Notes: generated by a model from the sequence alone, not told the origin. A stretch of DNA of 64,000 nucleotides from Herbaspirillum chlorophenolicum (GCF_001189955.1 NZ_LFLT01000012.1:1-64000); one strand, 5' to 3'; counted from the first letter of the stretch, positions 28,934-38,755 are shown. Numbers and translations are program-made.

Positions 28934-29004
28934 GAACCTGAACCGGTTCCGGGCGGCGGGCGCGTCCGGATGGGCCGTCTCCGGCAGCCATCCGCCGTAC
29001 GGTT

Positions 29005-29010
29005 TACAAT
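29005..29010 (+). promoter_or_regulatory. candidate -10 box next to the DMT transporter start
   Basis: TACAAT ends seven bases before the ATG at 29018 and no Shine-Dalgarno sequence lies between. Transcription from it would be leaderless, as suspected for dnaE. Confidence 0.35.
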
Positions 29011-29017
29011 CGCGGCC

Positions 29018-29932
29018 ATGACCGCCATTGCCCATCACTCTTCCCATCGCCAGGCCTTCCTCGGCGGTTTGCTGCTGGCTATCGTCGGCGCCATTTTCTT
29101 TTCCGCCAAAGCCATCGTCGCCAAGCTGATGTACCGCTATCAGGTCGACGCCGTGATGGTGATCACCTTGCGCATGATCTTCGCCTTCCCGATGTTCTTC
29201 GCGGTGGCGATCTGGAAAGCCCGCAGCGAACCGCCGCTGGCGCGCTCCGACTACCTGCGCATCACGGTGCTGGGCCTGATGGGGTATTACCTGTCCAGTT
29301 TCCTCGACTTCCTCGGCCTGCAATACATCTCGGCCGGGCTGGAACGGCTGATCCTGTTCCTGACGCCATCCTTCGTCATGCTGATCGCCTTCGCTTTCTT
29401 CAAGCGCCGTGTCGGCTGGATCGAGTGGGCGGCGCTGGTCGTGTCTTACTTCGGCACCGTGCTGGTGCTGCTGCACGACCTGAACGCCGGCGGCAGCAAT
29501 GTCATCCTGGGCAGCGTGCTGGTGCTGGGCTCCGCCTTCACCTATTCGATCTACCTGATCTCTTCCGGCGAGCTGGTGCGCCGCGTCGGCGCGATCCGGC
29601 TGGTGGCGTATGCGATGTGCGTGTCCACCGTCGCCTGTGTGATCCAGTTCTTCATCTTGCGCACGCCTTCGGAATTGTTCGTCCAGGCTGCGGGCGTCTA
29701 CCAGCTATCGCTGTTCAACTCCGTGTTCTGCACGGTGCTGCCGGTGTTCCTGACCATGGTTGCGGTGGCGCGCATCGGCGCCCCGACCGCCGCCCAGGCC
29801 GGGCTGGTGGGGCCGGTATCGACGCTGTTCATGGGCGCCGCGTTGCTGGATGAACCCATTACCGGCATCCAGCTGACCGGCACGGCGCTGGTGCTGTCGG
29901 GGATTTGGCTGCTGTCGCGCAAGAAAATTTGA
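29018..29932 (+). CDS. DMT-superfamily (EamA) transporter
   Basis: A 304-residue inner-membrane protein with ten hydrophobic helices in two EamA repeats (about 15-150 and 160-300), ending in a short basic KK tail as typical for the family. DMT members export or import small metabolites; substrate is unknown here. The ATG at 29018 is preferred to an in-frame ATG at 28970 because family members begin close to the first helix. The quinone oxidoreductase gene follows 30 bases later and may be co-transcribed. Confidence 0.88.
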   Translation: MTAIAHHSSHRQAFLGGLLLAIVGAIFFSAKAIVAKLMYRYQVDAVMVITLRMIFAFPMFFAVAIWKARSEPPLARSDYLRITVLGLMGYYLSSFLDFLGLQYISAGLERLILFLTPSFVMLIAFAFFKRRVGWIEWAALVVSYFGTVLVLLHDLNAGGSNVILGSVLVLGSAFTYSIYLISSGELVRRVGAIRLVAYAMCVSTVACVIQFFILRTPSELFVQAAGVYQLSLFNSVFCTVLPVFLTMVAVARIGAPTAAQAGLVGPVSTLFMGAALLDEPITGIQLTGTALVLSGIWLLSRKKI

Positions 29933-29962
29933 ACATCCGTTAAACCGAACAAGGAGACTGAC

Positions 29963-30937
29963 ATGGCAAAAGCAATCCGCATGAGCAAGACCGGTGGCCC
30001 CGAGGTGATGGAATACGTCGACGTCGAGGTGGGCGATCCAGGGCCGGGCGAGGTGCGCATCCGCCACGCGGCGGTCGGCCTGAACTTCATCGATGTGTAT
30101 TTCCGTTCGGGCCTGTATCCGCAGCCGCTGCCTGCCGGTTTGGGGCAAGAGGCAGCCGGCACCATCGAGGCAGTCGGCCCAGGGGTGGCAGGCTTCAAGG
30201 TGGGCGACCGCGTAGGTTATGCGGGTCGTCCCAATGGCGCTTATGCCGAAGAGCGTGTGATGCCGGCTGACATTCTGGTCAAGCTGCCCGATTCGATCAG
30301 CTTCGACACTGCGGCCGCCATGATGCTGCAAGGGATGACCGTGCAATACCTGCTGCGCCAGACCTATCCGATCAAGGCCGGCGAAACCATCCTGTTCCAC
30401 GCCGCCGCCGGCGGTATCGGCCTGATTGCCTGCCAATGGGCGCGCGCGCTGGGTGTGAACGTGATCGGCACCGTCAGCAGCGAGGAAAAGGCGGCGCTGG
30501 CGCTGAAGCACGGCTGCACCCACGTGATCAATTACAAGACAGAGAATTTCGTCGAACGCGTCAAGGAAATCACCGGCGGCAAAGGCGTGCCGGTGGTCTA
30601 CGATTCGATCGGCAAGGATACCTTCATCGGTTCGCTGGACTGCCTGCGCCCGCGCGGCATGATGGTCAGCTTCGGTAATGCTTCCGGCCCGGTTGCGCCG
30701 TTCGGCGTGTCGGAACTGGCCTCGCGCGGTTCGCTGTTCCTGACCCGGCCATCGCTGGGCAACTACACCGCGACCCGTGCAGACCTTGATGCTACCGCCG
30801 CCGACCTGTTCGGCATGGTCGAAAGCAAGAAGATCAGTATCGAAATCAACCAGCGCTATGCGCTCAAGGATGCGGGGCAGGCGCATGCCGACCTGGAAGC
30901 GCGCAAGACCACCGGTTCGACTATCCTGATTCCCTGA
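29963..30937 (+). CDS. NADPH:quinone oxidoreductase (zinc-independent MDR family)
   Basis: A 324-residue medium-chain dehydrogenase/reductase of the Qor type, reducing quinones with NADPH. It has the GroES-like N-terminal domain (GLNFIDVYFRSGLYP), LGQEAAGTIEAVG, and the Rossmann dinucleotide loop AAAGGIGLIACQWA (near 150). It lacks the Cys/His zinc ligands of alcohol dehydrogenases, and the length matches E. coli QorA (327). AAGGAG (29951-29956) is a good ribosome site. A 56-residue membrane protein gene follows at once. Confidence 0.92.
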   Translation: MAKAIRMSKTGGPEVMEYVDVEVGDPGPGEVRIRHAAVGLNFIDVYFRSGLYPQPLPAGLGQEAAGTIEAVGPGVAGFKVGDRVGYAGRPNGAYAEERVMPADILVKLPDSISFDTAAAMMLQGMTVQYLLRQTYPIKAGETILFHAAAGGIGLIACQWARALGVNVIGTVSSEEKAALALKHGCTHVINYKTENFVERVKEITGGKGVPVVYDSIGKDTFIGSLDCLRPRGMMVSFGNASGPVAPFGVSELASRGSLFLTRPSLGNYTATRADLDATAADLFGMVESKKISIEINQRYALKDAGQAHADLEARKTTGSTILIP

Positions 30938-30962
30938 GCCACGACGCCTGGAGGCCAATGCC

Positions 30963-31133
30963 ATGAATGATTCGCAGAATGATCCCGGGCAACGCAACCC
31001 GATGGGACATCCGCCGGAGCAGCCGGCAGGGGATGACGGTTCGCCCAAATTCGGGCGGCTGCTGATCGTGCTGATTTGCGCCGTGTTGCTGATTGTGGCG
31101 ATTACCTTTGGCAGCGAAGCCTATTTTTCGTAA
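30963..31133 (+). CDS. 56-residue single-pass membrane protein
   Basis: A short frame with a clear GGAGG (30950-30954) eight bases before its ATG. The product has a hydrophilic Pro/Gly/Asp-rich N-terminal half (about 1-30) and one strong transmembrane helix (RLLIVLICAVLLIVAITFG, about 32-50), ending in a short SEAYFS tail. No family is recognised. It lies 25 bases after the quinone oxidoreductase stop and is probably co-transcribed. Basic residues before the helix predict the N-terminus in the cytoplasm. Confidence 0.65.
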   Translation: MNDSQNDPGQRNPMGHPPEQPAGDDGSPKFGRLLIVLICAVLLIVAITFGSEAYFS

Positions 31134-31168
31134 TCGTCACGGTTTGGCCAGGCGCTGACGCGTCGTTT

Positions 31169-31190
31169 GCCGTGGCCGCATGGCCACGGC
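31169..31190. terminator. perfect hairpin between convergent genes
   Basis: GCCGTGGCC (31169-31177) / GGCCACGGC (31182-31190) with a GCAT tetraloop sits between the small membrane protein gene and the convergent lipoprotein gene. It lacks a T-run on either side, so it may only weakly terminate. Confidence 0.45.
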
Positions 31191-31203
31191 ATTCGCGCGA
31201 GGT

Positions 31204-31848
31204 TCATGGCGCGGGCTTGCCGTCTTTCTCGACCTGGATCTTGATATGCCGGGTCACGCCGCTGGGGCCGGGAAATTCGGAGAAGGCAGCACGCACCATG
31301 TAGGGCATGGCCGCCGCCAGTCCACCGCGGTTGCCGTCGCTGTCGACCACCACGTCATACAGCGTCTTGCCGTCGCCCGCGTTGGCGATGCCGATCTGCA
31401 GGCGGCGCAGGAAAACCGGATAGCTGGTGGTCTGCATCGGGCCGCCGTACCAGAACGGATCGTAGAAAGGCCCGTAGGGGCCGTAAGGGTAGGGGCCGAA
31501 GCGTCCCCAGCCAGGGGCCGGGCCGTAGAAGAACGGATCATAGGCCGGGCGGCTGACCACCACCTGTTCGGTGTTGATGCCATAGCGGAAACTGACGGCG
31601 AGCTGTGCCGACTTCTTGTCGGCCGCCTCGGTGAAGCCCAGGGTTTGCAACTGCTGGCGGATCAACTGGGCGTAGTTGCTGTATTCGAGATTGTTCTCCT
31701 GCTCCTTGGCAGGGACGAACACGTAGGATTTGCCGTTGGCATCGGCAGGCCATGCGTGGAAGGCGGTCACATCGCTTTCGACCACGGAAGCGCAGCCGGA
31801 CAGCAGCAGGCTGGCTGCCGCGATGAATAAAAAGAGCCAGCGTTTCAT
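31204..31848 (-). CDS. DUF4136 lipoprotein
   Basis: A 214-residue predicted lipoprotein: signal MKRWLFLFIAAASLLLSGC with lipobox LSGC at Cys19, then a DUF4136 domain. The middle has a Gly/Tyr/Pro-rich insert (GPYPYGPYGPFYDPF), common in this family. Function of DUF4136 is unknown. The residue after Cys is Ala, so outer-membrane sorting is expected. The start follows GGAG with a seven-to-eight base spacer; a longer frame to 32031 is rejected because it would bury the signal peptide. Confidence 0.88.
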   Translation of the reverse strand: MKRWLFLFIAAASLLLSGCASVVESDVTAFHAWPADANGKSYVFVPAKEQENNLEYSNYAQLIRQQLQTLGFTEAADKKSAQLAVSFRYGINTEQVVVSRPAYDPFFYGPAPGWGRFGPYPYGPYGPFYDPFWYGGPMQTTSYPVFLRRLQIGIANAGDGKTLYDVVVDSDGNRGGLAAAMPYMVRAAFSEFPGPSGVTRHIKIQVEKDGKPAP

Positions 31849-32324
31849 GGCATATCTCCAATCAATATAACGAACTGTTCCCGGCTCGAAAGCGTGTGAA
31901 CAGGTTTCTGGAACCTGGCGTTGGACTGGGTAGTCGGTAGTTCTGGGTATCGGCGCGCCGGCATGAGGGCCAATGGGACGATGAAGCTTCGACCTGGGGC
32001 GGCGTCGTTTGATCCCGGACAAGCATGGCATCGCGCACTATTTTCGTCCGATGCCTATTTCCCGGGGTCTATTGTAGTGCGGCGGCGCAAAAGCGGTTTG
32101 CGCCATGGCATCAAGCGGCGCACATCTGCGTAAAAATCCATGCCTGGCGCTGATGGGGTGAGAACGTTCGGCGCCTGCACGGGTCTGTGCCAGAGGTGGC
32201 CGGACAGCCGGTTCATCGCCGTGATTTCAGCCTTTCTGCCCGCGACGCGTGGGTTGATTGGTAAAATCTGGCTTTGGCCCATTTGCGGCCCATTTTTCTT
32301 CATTTCCTTTCCCGGATAGGCTCC
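31849..32324. other. 476-base divergent intergenic region
   Basis: No gene seen. A TAAAAT at 32262-32267, about 60 bases before pepN, is a possible -10 element without a good -35. No large inverted repeat or tRNA-like fold is evident. Confidence 0.4.
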
Positions 32325-35018
32325 ATGCGCACCGATACGCCACAGACGATCCATCGTAAAGACTACGCCGCTCCCAATTACCTGGTCGACACCGTTGAAA
32401 TGGGATTTGACCTCGAGCCCGCTGCCACCCGCGTGGCGACCCGCATCGCCATGTACCGCAACCCGGCTGCGGCCGGCCGCGACATCGTCCTGTTCGGCGA
32501 AGAGCTGGAACTGGTCGCCCTGCGCCTCAACGGCAAGACGCTGGCCAAGGGCGACTACCGCCTGGCCGGCCACGTGCTGACCATTCCTGCGGCGCCGGCC
32601 AAGGCCGTGCTGGAAATCGAGACGGTCACCCATCCCGACCGCAATACTTCGCTGATGGGCCTGTACGTTTCCAACGGCAATTTCTTCACCCAGTGCGAAG
32701 CCGAAGGTTTCCGCAAGATCACCTTCTTCCCGGACCGTCCGGACGTGATGGCCAAATACACCGTCATGTTGCGCGCCGACAAGAAGAAATATCCGGTGCT
32801 GCTGTCCAACGGCAACCTGGTCGAACAGGGCGACCTGCCCGGCGGCCGCCACTATGCCAAGTGGGAAGACCCGTTCAAGAAGCCGTCCTACCTGTTCGCG
32901 CTGGTGGCCGGCGACCTGGTCTGCCAGGAAGAGAAGTACAAGCTCAAGTCCGGCCGCGAAGTGCTGCTGCAGGTGTGGGTGGAAGAGGGCAACCTCGACA
33001 AGACCCAGCATGCGATGGATTCGCTCAAGAACAGTATCGCCTGGGACGTCGAGCGTTTCGGCCTGGAGCTGGACCTGGACCGCTTCATGATCGTCGCCGT
33101 CGGCGACTTCAACATGGGCGCGATGGAAAACAAGGGCCTGAACATTTTCAACACCAAGTACGTGCTGGCCAACCCGCGCATCGCCACCGATGTCGACTTC
33201 GCCAACATCGAAGCGGTGGTCGGGCACGAATACTTCCACAACTGGACCGGCAACCGCGTGACCTGCCGCGACTGGTTCCAGCTGTCGTTGAAGGAAGGCC
33301 TCACGGTCTTCCGCGACCAGGAATTCTCGGCCGACATGATCGGCACCGACAGCGGCCGCGCGGTCAAGCGCATCGACGACGTGCGCGTGCTGCGCCAGGC
33401 GCAATTCCCCGAGGATGCCGGCCCGATGGCGCACCCGGTGCGCCCCGACTCCTACGTCGAGATCAACAACTTCTACACCGTCACCATTTACGAAAAAGGC
33501 GCCGAAGTGGTGCGCATGTATCAGACCCTGCTGGGCCGCAAGGGCTTTCGCAAGGGCATGGACCTGTACTTCAAGCGCCATGACGGCCAGGCCGTGACCT
33601 GCGACGACTTCCGCGCCGCCATGGCCGATGCCAACAAGCGCGACCTGACCCAGTTCGAACGCTGGTACAGCCAGTCCGGCACACCGCAGGTCGATGCCAG
33701 CGCGCGTTACGACGCCAAGGGAAAAATCCTGGAACTGACGCTGGAACAAACCTGCCCCGCCACACCCGGCCAGAAGAAGAAACAGCCTTTCCATATCCCC
33801 GTCGCCGTCGGCCTGCTGGACGTCAAGGGACGCGACATGCCCCTGAAGCTCGAAGGCGAGAGCGGCGCGGATGCAACCGGCACCCGCGTGCTGGAGTTGA
33901 CCAAGGCCAGGCAGACTTTCCGCTTTACCGGCGTCAACGAGGCGCCGGTGCCGTCGATCCTGCGCGGCTTCTCGGCGCCGGTGGTGTTGAAGGTCGACTA
34001 CAGCGACGCCGAGCTGGCCTTCCTGATGGCGCACGACAGCGACCCGTTCAACCGCTGGGAGGCCGGGCAGCGCCTGGCCATGCGCCGCCTGCTGAACCTC
34101 ACGGTGGCGGTGCAGGCCGCGCGCCAGTCCGGCCATGTGGTGGCGGTCGATACCGTGCTCAACAACATCGAGCACGACGGCGCTCTGGCCGATGCGCTGC
34201 GCGCCACGCTCAACGACGAGTCGCTCGACCCGGCATTCCGCGAACTGGCGCTGACGCTGCCGTCCGAGACCATGATTGCCGAGCAGATGGAAGTGATCGA
34301 TCCGCATGCGATCCACATCGCCCGCCAGTTCCTGCGCCGTTCGCTGGCGCGCGAGCTGCGCGACGACCTGCTGGCGGCCTATCGCGCCAACCGGACGCCC
34401 GGCGCCTACAGCCCGGATGCCGCCTCGGCCGGCCGCCGCGCACTCAAGAATGTGGCGCTCTCTTATCTGGCCGAGCTGGATGATGCAGAAGCGCTGTCAT
34501 TGGCACAGTGCCAGGACGAAGAGGCCAACAACATGACCGACCGCCTGGCCGCGCTGGCGGCGCTGCTCAACAGTACCGCCAGCGGCAAGAGCGAAGCGCT
34601 GCAAGGTTTCTACGACGAATTCGAAGCCGAGGCGCTGGTGATCGACAAGTGGTTCACGCTGCAGGCCACGGCCCGCGATGCTGATGTCAACACCGTGCGC
34701 TCGCTGGCCGGGCATCCCGCATTCACGCTCAAGAATCCCAATCGCGCGCGCAGCCTGATCTTCAGTTTCTGCAACGGCAATCCTTCGGCGTTCCATGCGC
34801 TGGACGGCAATGGCTACAGCTTCTGGGCCGAACAGGTCATCGCACTCAACGGCAGCAATCCGCAAGTCGCCGCGCGTCTGGCGCGCAGCTTGGACCGCTG
34901 GCGCAAATACACCCCGGCGCTGCAGGAAAAGATGCGCCTGGCGCTGCAGCAGGTGGCGTCGTCGCCCAATTTGTCGCGCGACGTTTCCGAAGTCGTCACC
35001 AAGGCGCTGGCGAATTGA
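32325..35018 (+). CDS. pepN: aminopeptidase N (M1 family)
   Basis: An 897-residue zinc aminopeptidase of broad specificity for N-terminal residues in the cytoplasm. GAMEN (near 264) is the exopeptidase motif; the zinc site is HEYFHNW with His301, Glu302 and His305, and Glu324 in LKEGLTVF, 18 residues on, exactly as in E. coli PepN. The four-domain length matches the gammaproteobacterial-type PepN. The start is ATG 32325; in-frame codons from 32274 are upstream of it and not conserved-looking. It precedes fbp by 45 bases on the same strand, a pairing common in Burkholderiales. Confidence 0.96.
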   Translation: MRTDTPQTIHRKDYAAPNYLVDTVEMGFDLEPAATRVATRIAMYRNPAAAGRDIVLFGEELELVALRLNGKTLAKGDYRLAGHVLTIPAAPAKAVLEIETVTHPDRNTSLMGLYVSNGNFFTQCEAEGFRKITFFPDRPDVMAKYTVMLRADKKKYPVLLSNGNLVEQGDLPGGRHYAKWEDPFKKPSYLFALVAGDLVCQEEKYKLKSGREVLLQVWVEEGNLDKTQHAMDSLKNSIAWDVERFGLELDLDRFMIVAVGDFNMGAMENKGLNIFNTKYVLANPRIATDVDFANIEAVVGHEYFHNWTGNRVTCRDWFQLSLKEGLTVFRDQEFSADMIGTDSGRAVKRIDDVRVLRQAQFPEDAGPMAHPVRPDSYVEINNFYTVTIYEKGAEVVRMYQTLLGRKGFRKGMDLYFKRHDGQAVTCDDFRAAMADANKRDLTQFERWYSQSGTPQVDASARYDAKGKILELTLEQTCPATPGQKKKQPFHIPVAVGLLDVKGRDMPLKLEGESGADATGTRVLELTKARQTFRFTGVNEAPVPSILRGFSAPVVLKVDYSDAELAFLMAHDSDPFNRWEAGQRLAMRRLLNLTVAVQAARQSGHVVAVDTVLNNIEHDGALADALRATLNDESLDPAFRELALTLPSETMIAEQMEVIDPHAIHIARQFLRRSLARELRDDLLAAYRANRTPGAYSPDAASAGRRALKNVALSYLAELDDAEALSLAQCQDEEANNMTDRLAALAALLNSTASGKSEALQGFYDEFEAEALVIDKWFTLQATARDADVNTVRSLAGHPAFTLKNPNRARSLIFSFCNGNPSAFHALDGNGYSFWAEQVIALNGSNPQVAARLARSLDRWRKYTPALQEKMRLALQQVASSPNLSRDVSEVVTKALAN

Positions 35019-35063
35019 GCGCAAATACAGCATTCATCATTTTCAAACAGGGAAGACCACACC

Positions 35064-36065
35064 ATGAAACGCATCAGCCTCACGCAACACTTGATTGAGC
35101 AGCAGCGCCTGCACAACAAGATCCCATCCGAACTGCGCCTCCTGATCGAAGTCGTCGGCCGCGCCTGCAAATCGATTTCGCACGCCGTCGGCAAGGGCGC
35201 GCTGGGCGAGGTGCTGGGCAGCGCCGGCAGCGAAAACGTGCAGGGCGAGGTGCAGAAGAAGCTGGACGTGATCTCCAACGAGATCCTGCTGGAAGCCAAC
35301 GAATGGGGCGGCCACCTGGCAGCCATGGCATCCGAGGAAATGGAGACCATCCACCGCATCCCCAACCGCTATCCGAAGGGCGAATACCTGCTGATGTTCG
35401 ATCCGCTGGACGGCTCTTCCAACATCGACGTCAACGTCTCCATCGGCACCATCTTCTCGGTGCTGAAGGCGCCGGACGGCATGACCGAGCCGAGCGAAAA
35501 AGACTTCATGCAGCCCGGCACCAGGCAGGTCGCCGCCGGCTATGCCGTGTACGGCCCGCAGACCGTGCTGGTGCTGACCACCGGCGACGGCGTGCATTGC
35601 TTCACGCTGGACCGTGAAATGGGCGCCTGGGTGCTCACGCAAAAGGACATCCAGATTCCGGCCGACACCAAGGAATTCGCCATCAACGCTTCCAACCAGC
35701 GCCACTGGTTCCCGCCGGTCAAGCGTTACGTCGACGAAATGCTGGCCGGCACCACCGGACCGCGCGGCAAGGACTTCAACATGCGCTGGATCGCCTCGAT
35801 GGTGGCCGATGTGCATCGCATCCTGAACCGCGGCGGCATCTTCATGTACCCGGCCGACGCCCGCGAACCCGAAAAGCCGGGCAAGCTGCGCCTGATGTAT
35901 GAAGCCAATCCGATGGCCTTCATCGTCGAGCAGGCCGGCGGCGCCGCCACCGACGGCAACCAGCGCATCCTCGACATCCAGCCGGAAAAGCTGCACCAGC
36001 GCGTGGCCGTGTTCCTGGGATCGAAGAACGAGGTGGAGCGCGTCACTTCCTATCACAAGGAATAA
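35064..36065 (+). CDS. fbp: fructose-1,6-bisphosphatase class I
   Basis: A 333-residue gluconeogenic phosphatase. The metal and catalytic site [24 protein letters not shown] is present (DPLDGSS core), as are the substrate-site segments [12 protein letters not shown] and GGIFMYPAD, and the C-terminal [11 protein letters not shown] motif. Full length. It probably shares a transcript with pepN and is followed by a strong terminator. Confidence 0.96.
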   Translation: MKRISLTQHLIEQQRLHNKIPSELRLLIEVVGRACKSISHAVGKGALGEVLGSAGSENVQGEVQKKLDVISNEILLEANEWGGHLAAMASEEMETIHRIPNRYPKGEYLLMFDPLDGSSNIDVNVSIGTIFSVLKAPDGMTEPSEKDFMQPGTRQVAAGYAVYGPQTVLVLTTGDGVHCFTLDREMGAWVLTQKDIQIPADTKEFAINASNQRHWFPPVKRYVDEMLAGTTGPRGKDFNMRWIASMVADVHRILNRGGIFMYPADAREPEKPGKLRLMYEANPMAFIVEQAGGAATDGNQRILDIQPEKLHQRVAVFLGSKNEVERVTSYHKE

Positions 36066-36089
36066 ACGGGAATAAGCGGGAATAAAACG

Positions 36090-36160
36090 GCAAGCCGTCG
36101 CATGGCGGCTTGCGCACCATCGGAAACGGCGCCGGCATGAAACATGCGGGCGCCGTTTTT
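36090..36160. terminator. double hairpin terminator between fbp and the diguanylate cyclase
   Basis: First hairpin GCAAGCCG (36090-36097) / CGGCTTGC (36106-36113). Second, longer hairpin AAACGGCGCC (36124-36133) / GGCGCCGTTT (36149-36158), with an inner GCATG/CATGC pairing, followed by more T residues. The second can serve both converging genes. Confidence 0.85.
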
Positions 36161-36180
36161 CTTGCCGCGATTTTCCCGGA

Positions 36181-37743
36181 TCAAGCCGTATCGGGCATTT
36201 GCCTGGCCTGCCGAACCTGGTTGCGTCCACCGCGCTTGGCTTCGTACAGCGCGGCGTCGGCTTGCCCGACCAGCTCATCTATCGGCGGGATGTGTTGCCT
36301 GCCGGGCAGGATGCTATTGACGCCTGCGCTCACGGTAACGACACCGGCCGGGTTTGCGCTGTGCGCAATGCCCAGTGCCTGGATGCCGGCGCGGATTGTT
36401 TCGGCCATTTGCGCCGCGCCGGCTTCGTCGGTATCGGGCAGCAGCAACAGCATCTCTTCACCGCCGTAGCGTACTGCCAGATCGGCCGGCCTGCGCTCCA
36501 TGCCTTTTAGCACTTTCCCGATCTGGCGCAGGCATTCGTCGCCGGCCTGGTGGCCATAGATGTCGTTGTATTGCTTGAAGAAATCGACATCGATCAGCAC
36601 CAGCGACAATGGCCCGCCACCCCGGCAGGCGCGCCGGTACTCCTTCTCCAGCATGTCGTCGAAATGGCGGCGGTTGGCCAGCCCGGTCAGGCCATCCCGG
36701 TGCGCCAGCATTTCCAGGGTACGGTTCAACTCCTGCAGTTCGTCTTTGGCTTTGAGGGCTTTCAGCTCGGCTTGCAGGCGCAACTCGATCTGGCCGATCA
36801 GGCGCCAGCCGAAGGTGGCGATCATCAGCAGCAGGATCAGGACGCCCATACTGTAGACCAGCGTTTCCTGATACCAGTCGGCCAGCACATCGTCCTCAGA
36901 CAAGGCCACCGTGACCACCACCGGATATTTCTTGATCGCCTGGTAGCTGAACAACCTGCGCACGCCATCGATGCGCGAATTGTTGGCGATGGAACCGTTC
37001 GGCGCGGCCGGCAGCAACCGGCGGAAAAGCAGGCTGTCGCTGAAGTCCCGGTTGATCAGTTTGTCATCGAAAGGCTGGCGTGTGAGCAGCGTCCCATTGC
37101 GCAACAGCAACCCGATGGAGCCTTTTGTGCCGACATCGAAGGTGCTGTAGAACCTGGTGAAGTAGGCCAGGTCTATCGTCGCCAGCGCGACGCCGGCAAA
37201 ACTGCCGTCACGATGATTGATGCGCCGGGAGATCGGAATGACCCAGCGATTCGTGCTGCGGCTGCGCAATACGGCGCCGATCAGCGGAGTGCGCTCGTCG
37301 TGGTCGCGGTGGTAGATGAAATAGGGGCGGTCACTGTTGTTGCCGTCCAGATGCGACTCGCCGGATGAATTGACGACCCAGTAGCCCAGTTCGTCGCAGA
37401 TCAGCAGGCCGTCCAGTTCCGGCATTTCTTCGGAAAGGCGGTGCAGCAATGGCGCCATCTCCATCACCAGGGGGCTGCCCATGCCCAGCGCGGAAACACG
37501 GTCGGTCACATTGAGCAGCAGCCCATCGATGGCCTGGAACGCATCGTTGGCATGCTGTGACAGTGCCTTGGCCATGTTGCCGGAAGCGATCCGGGCGTTG
37601 TCCAGGTCGCTGTGCCTGGCACTCCAGCTTTGCCATCCGTGCAGTAACGTAATGGCCACACAGGTCAGGACGACAAAGAGTCTGGCGCGTTTTGATACGG
37701 GATGCGTCTTTTCCTGGTGTTCCCCTAGCCGTATCGCTTGCAT
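36181..37743 (-). CDS. membrane diguanylate cyclase with periplasmic sensor domain
   Basis: A 520-residue protein: transmembrane helix at about 20-40, a periplasmic double-Cache-like sensor region (about 41-305; YFIYHRDHDERTPLIGAVLRS is a typical Cache segment), a second helix (about 308-330), a short coiled linker, and a GGDEF domain from about 360. The active site reads GGEEM, compatible with cyclic-di-GMP synthesis. An intact RxxD inhibitory site (RPAD) lies five residues before it, so product inhibition is expected. The ligand is unknown; Cache domains often bind amino or organic acids. No adjacent partner is evident. Confidence 0.88.
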   Translation of the reverse strand: MQAIRLGEHQEKTHPVSKRARLFVVLTCVAITLLHGWQSWSARHSDLDNARIASGNMAKALSQHANDAFQAIDGLLLNVTDRVSALGMGSPLVMEMAPLLHRLSEEMPELDGLLICDELGYWVVNSSGESHLDGNNSDRPYFIYHRDHDERTPLIGAVLRSRSTNRWVIPISRRINHRDGSFAGVALATIDLAYFTRFYSTFDVGTKGSIGLLLRNGTLLTRQPFDDKLINRDFSDSLLFRRLLPAAPNGSIANNSRIDGVRRLFSYQAIKKYPVVVTVALSEDDVLADWYQETLVYSMGVLILLLMIATFGWRLIGQIELRLQAELKALKAKDELQELNRTLEMLAHRDGLTGLANRRHFDDMLEKEYRRACRGGGPLSLVLIDVDFFKQYNDIYGHQAGDECLRQIGKVLKGMERRPADLAVRYGGEEMLLLLPDTDEAGAAQMAETIRAGIQALGIAHSANPAGVVTVSAGVNSILPGRQHIPPIDELVGQADAALYEAKRGGRNQVRQARQMPDTA

Positions 37744-37861
37744 GCGGATACCCCCCGAATCGGAATCGGCCGCCTGTTTTGTCCCCGCGGTTGGCCGCCG
37801 TAAGGATCAGTATAGATAGAAGGTCAAGTCCGCAGTCGGAAAAGTGAAGGGGAAAACATGC

Positions 37862-38755
37862 TTAATTCACCGGCCTGCGCATGAGCCGCACGCTGTGGAT
37901 GGCGGTGAGTCCCACCGATATCCAGATCGGCACATAAGTGCCCAACTGGGCAGCGCCGAGCGATTCACCCAGCACGGCCATGGCGACAAACACCAGCAGC
38001 ACCGGTTCGACATAGCCGAGGATGCCGAACAATCCCATCGGCAGCAATTTGCCGGCGCGCAAATAGCATGTCAGCGCCACCATGCTGAGTATGCCCAGCC
38101 CGGGCAGCAACAGATACATCGCGGGTTCCCGTACCGTCAGCGGGAACGCGTCGCTCAACGCCAGGGCCAGCACGGCTGCCGGCAGCAGCAGCAGCAATTC
38201 GATCGTGAAGAGCAGCAGCGAATCCAGCTTGATGCGGCGGCGCAAGATGAAGTAGGGCGGATAACCCAGCGCCACCAGCAGCGTGGGCCATGAAAACGCA
38301 CGCGTCATCCACAGCTCGTGCGCTACGCCGGCCAGTGCACAGAGCACCGCCATGCGCTGCAGCAAATTCAGCCGCTCGCCATAATGGAAACGTCCCACCA
38401 GCACCATCGTGAGCGGCAGCAGGAAATACCCCAGCGATACCTCCAGCGCACGGCCGTTGACCGGCGCCCACAAGAACAGCCATTGCTGCACGCCCAGCAT
38501 GGCGGCCATGGCCAGCAACGAGATGCATTTGCCAGGATCGCGGGCGATCTCGCAGCAAGCCGTTTTCAGTTGCGCACCATGACGGCGCCAGGCGATCACG
38601 GCCAGCACCGCTACCGTGGTCCAGACGATGCGCCAGGCGAAGATGTCCATGCCGTCGAGCGGCGCCAGCAGGCGGGTATAGCCGGAGAGGAGGGCGAACA
38701 GCGTGGACGCCAGTACCGACAGGCCGATGCCGCGGACGGTTTCAGGGTGATTCAT
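37862..38755 (-). CDS. rarD: RarD-like EamA transporter
   Basis: A 297-residue inner-membrane protein with ten helices. The N-terminal region (RGIGLSVLASTLFALLSGY, then DIFAWRIVWT) aligns by pattern with the RarD branch of the EamA family, where WRxxW is conserved. RarD has been linked to chloramphenicol sensitivity, but its substrate is not settled. The ATG at 38755 fits the family length; an earlier in-frame ATG at 38785 is possible. Divergent from a LysR gene 157 bases away, which may regulate it. Confidence 0.78.
   Translation of the reverse strand: MNHPETVRGIGLSVLASTLFALLSGYTRLLAPLDGMDIFAWRIVWTTVAVLAVIAWRRHGAQLKTACCEIARDPGKCISLLAMAAMLGVQQWLFLWAPVNGRALEVSLGYFLLPLTMVLVGRFHYGERLNLLQRMAVLCALAGVAHELWMTRAFSWPTLLVALGYPPYFILRRRIKLDSLLLFTIELLLLLPAAVLALALSDAFPLTVREPAMYLLLPGLGILSMVALTCYLRAGKLLPMGLFGILGYVEPVLLVFVAMAVLGESLGAAQLGTYVPIWISVGLTAIHSVRLMRRPVN

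Noticed and set aside
32055-34316. 753-codon open frame antisense to pepN
   Set aside because: Same composition effect; no motif, and pepN has a complete zinc site on the plus strand.
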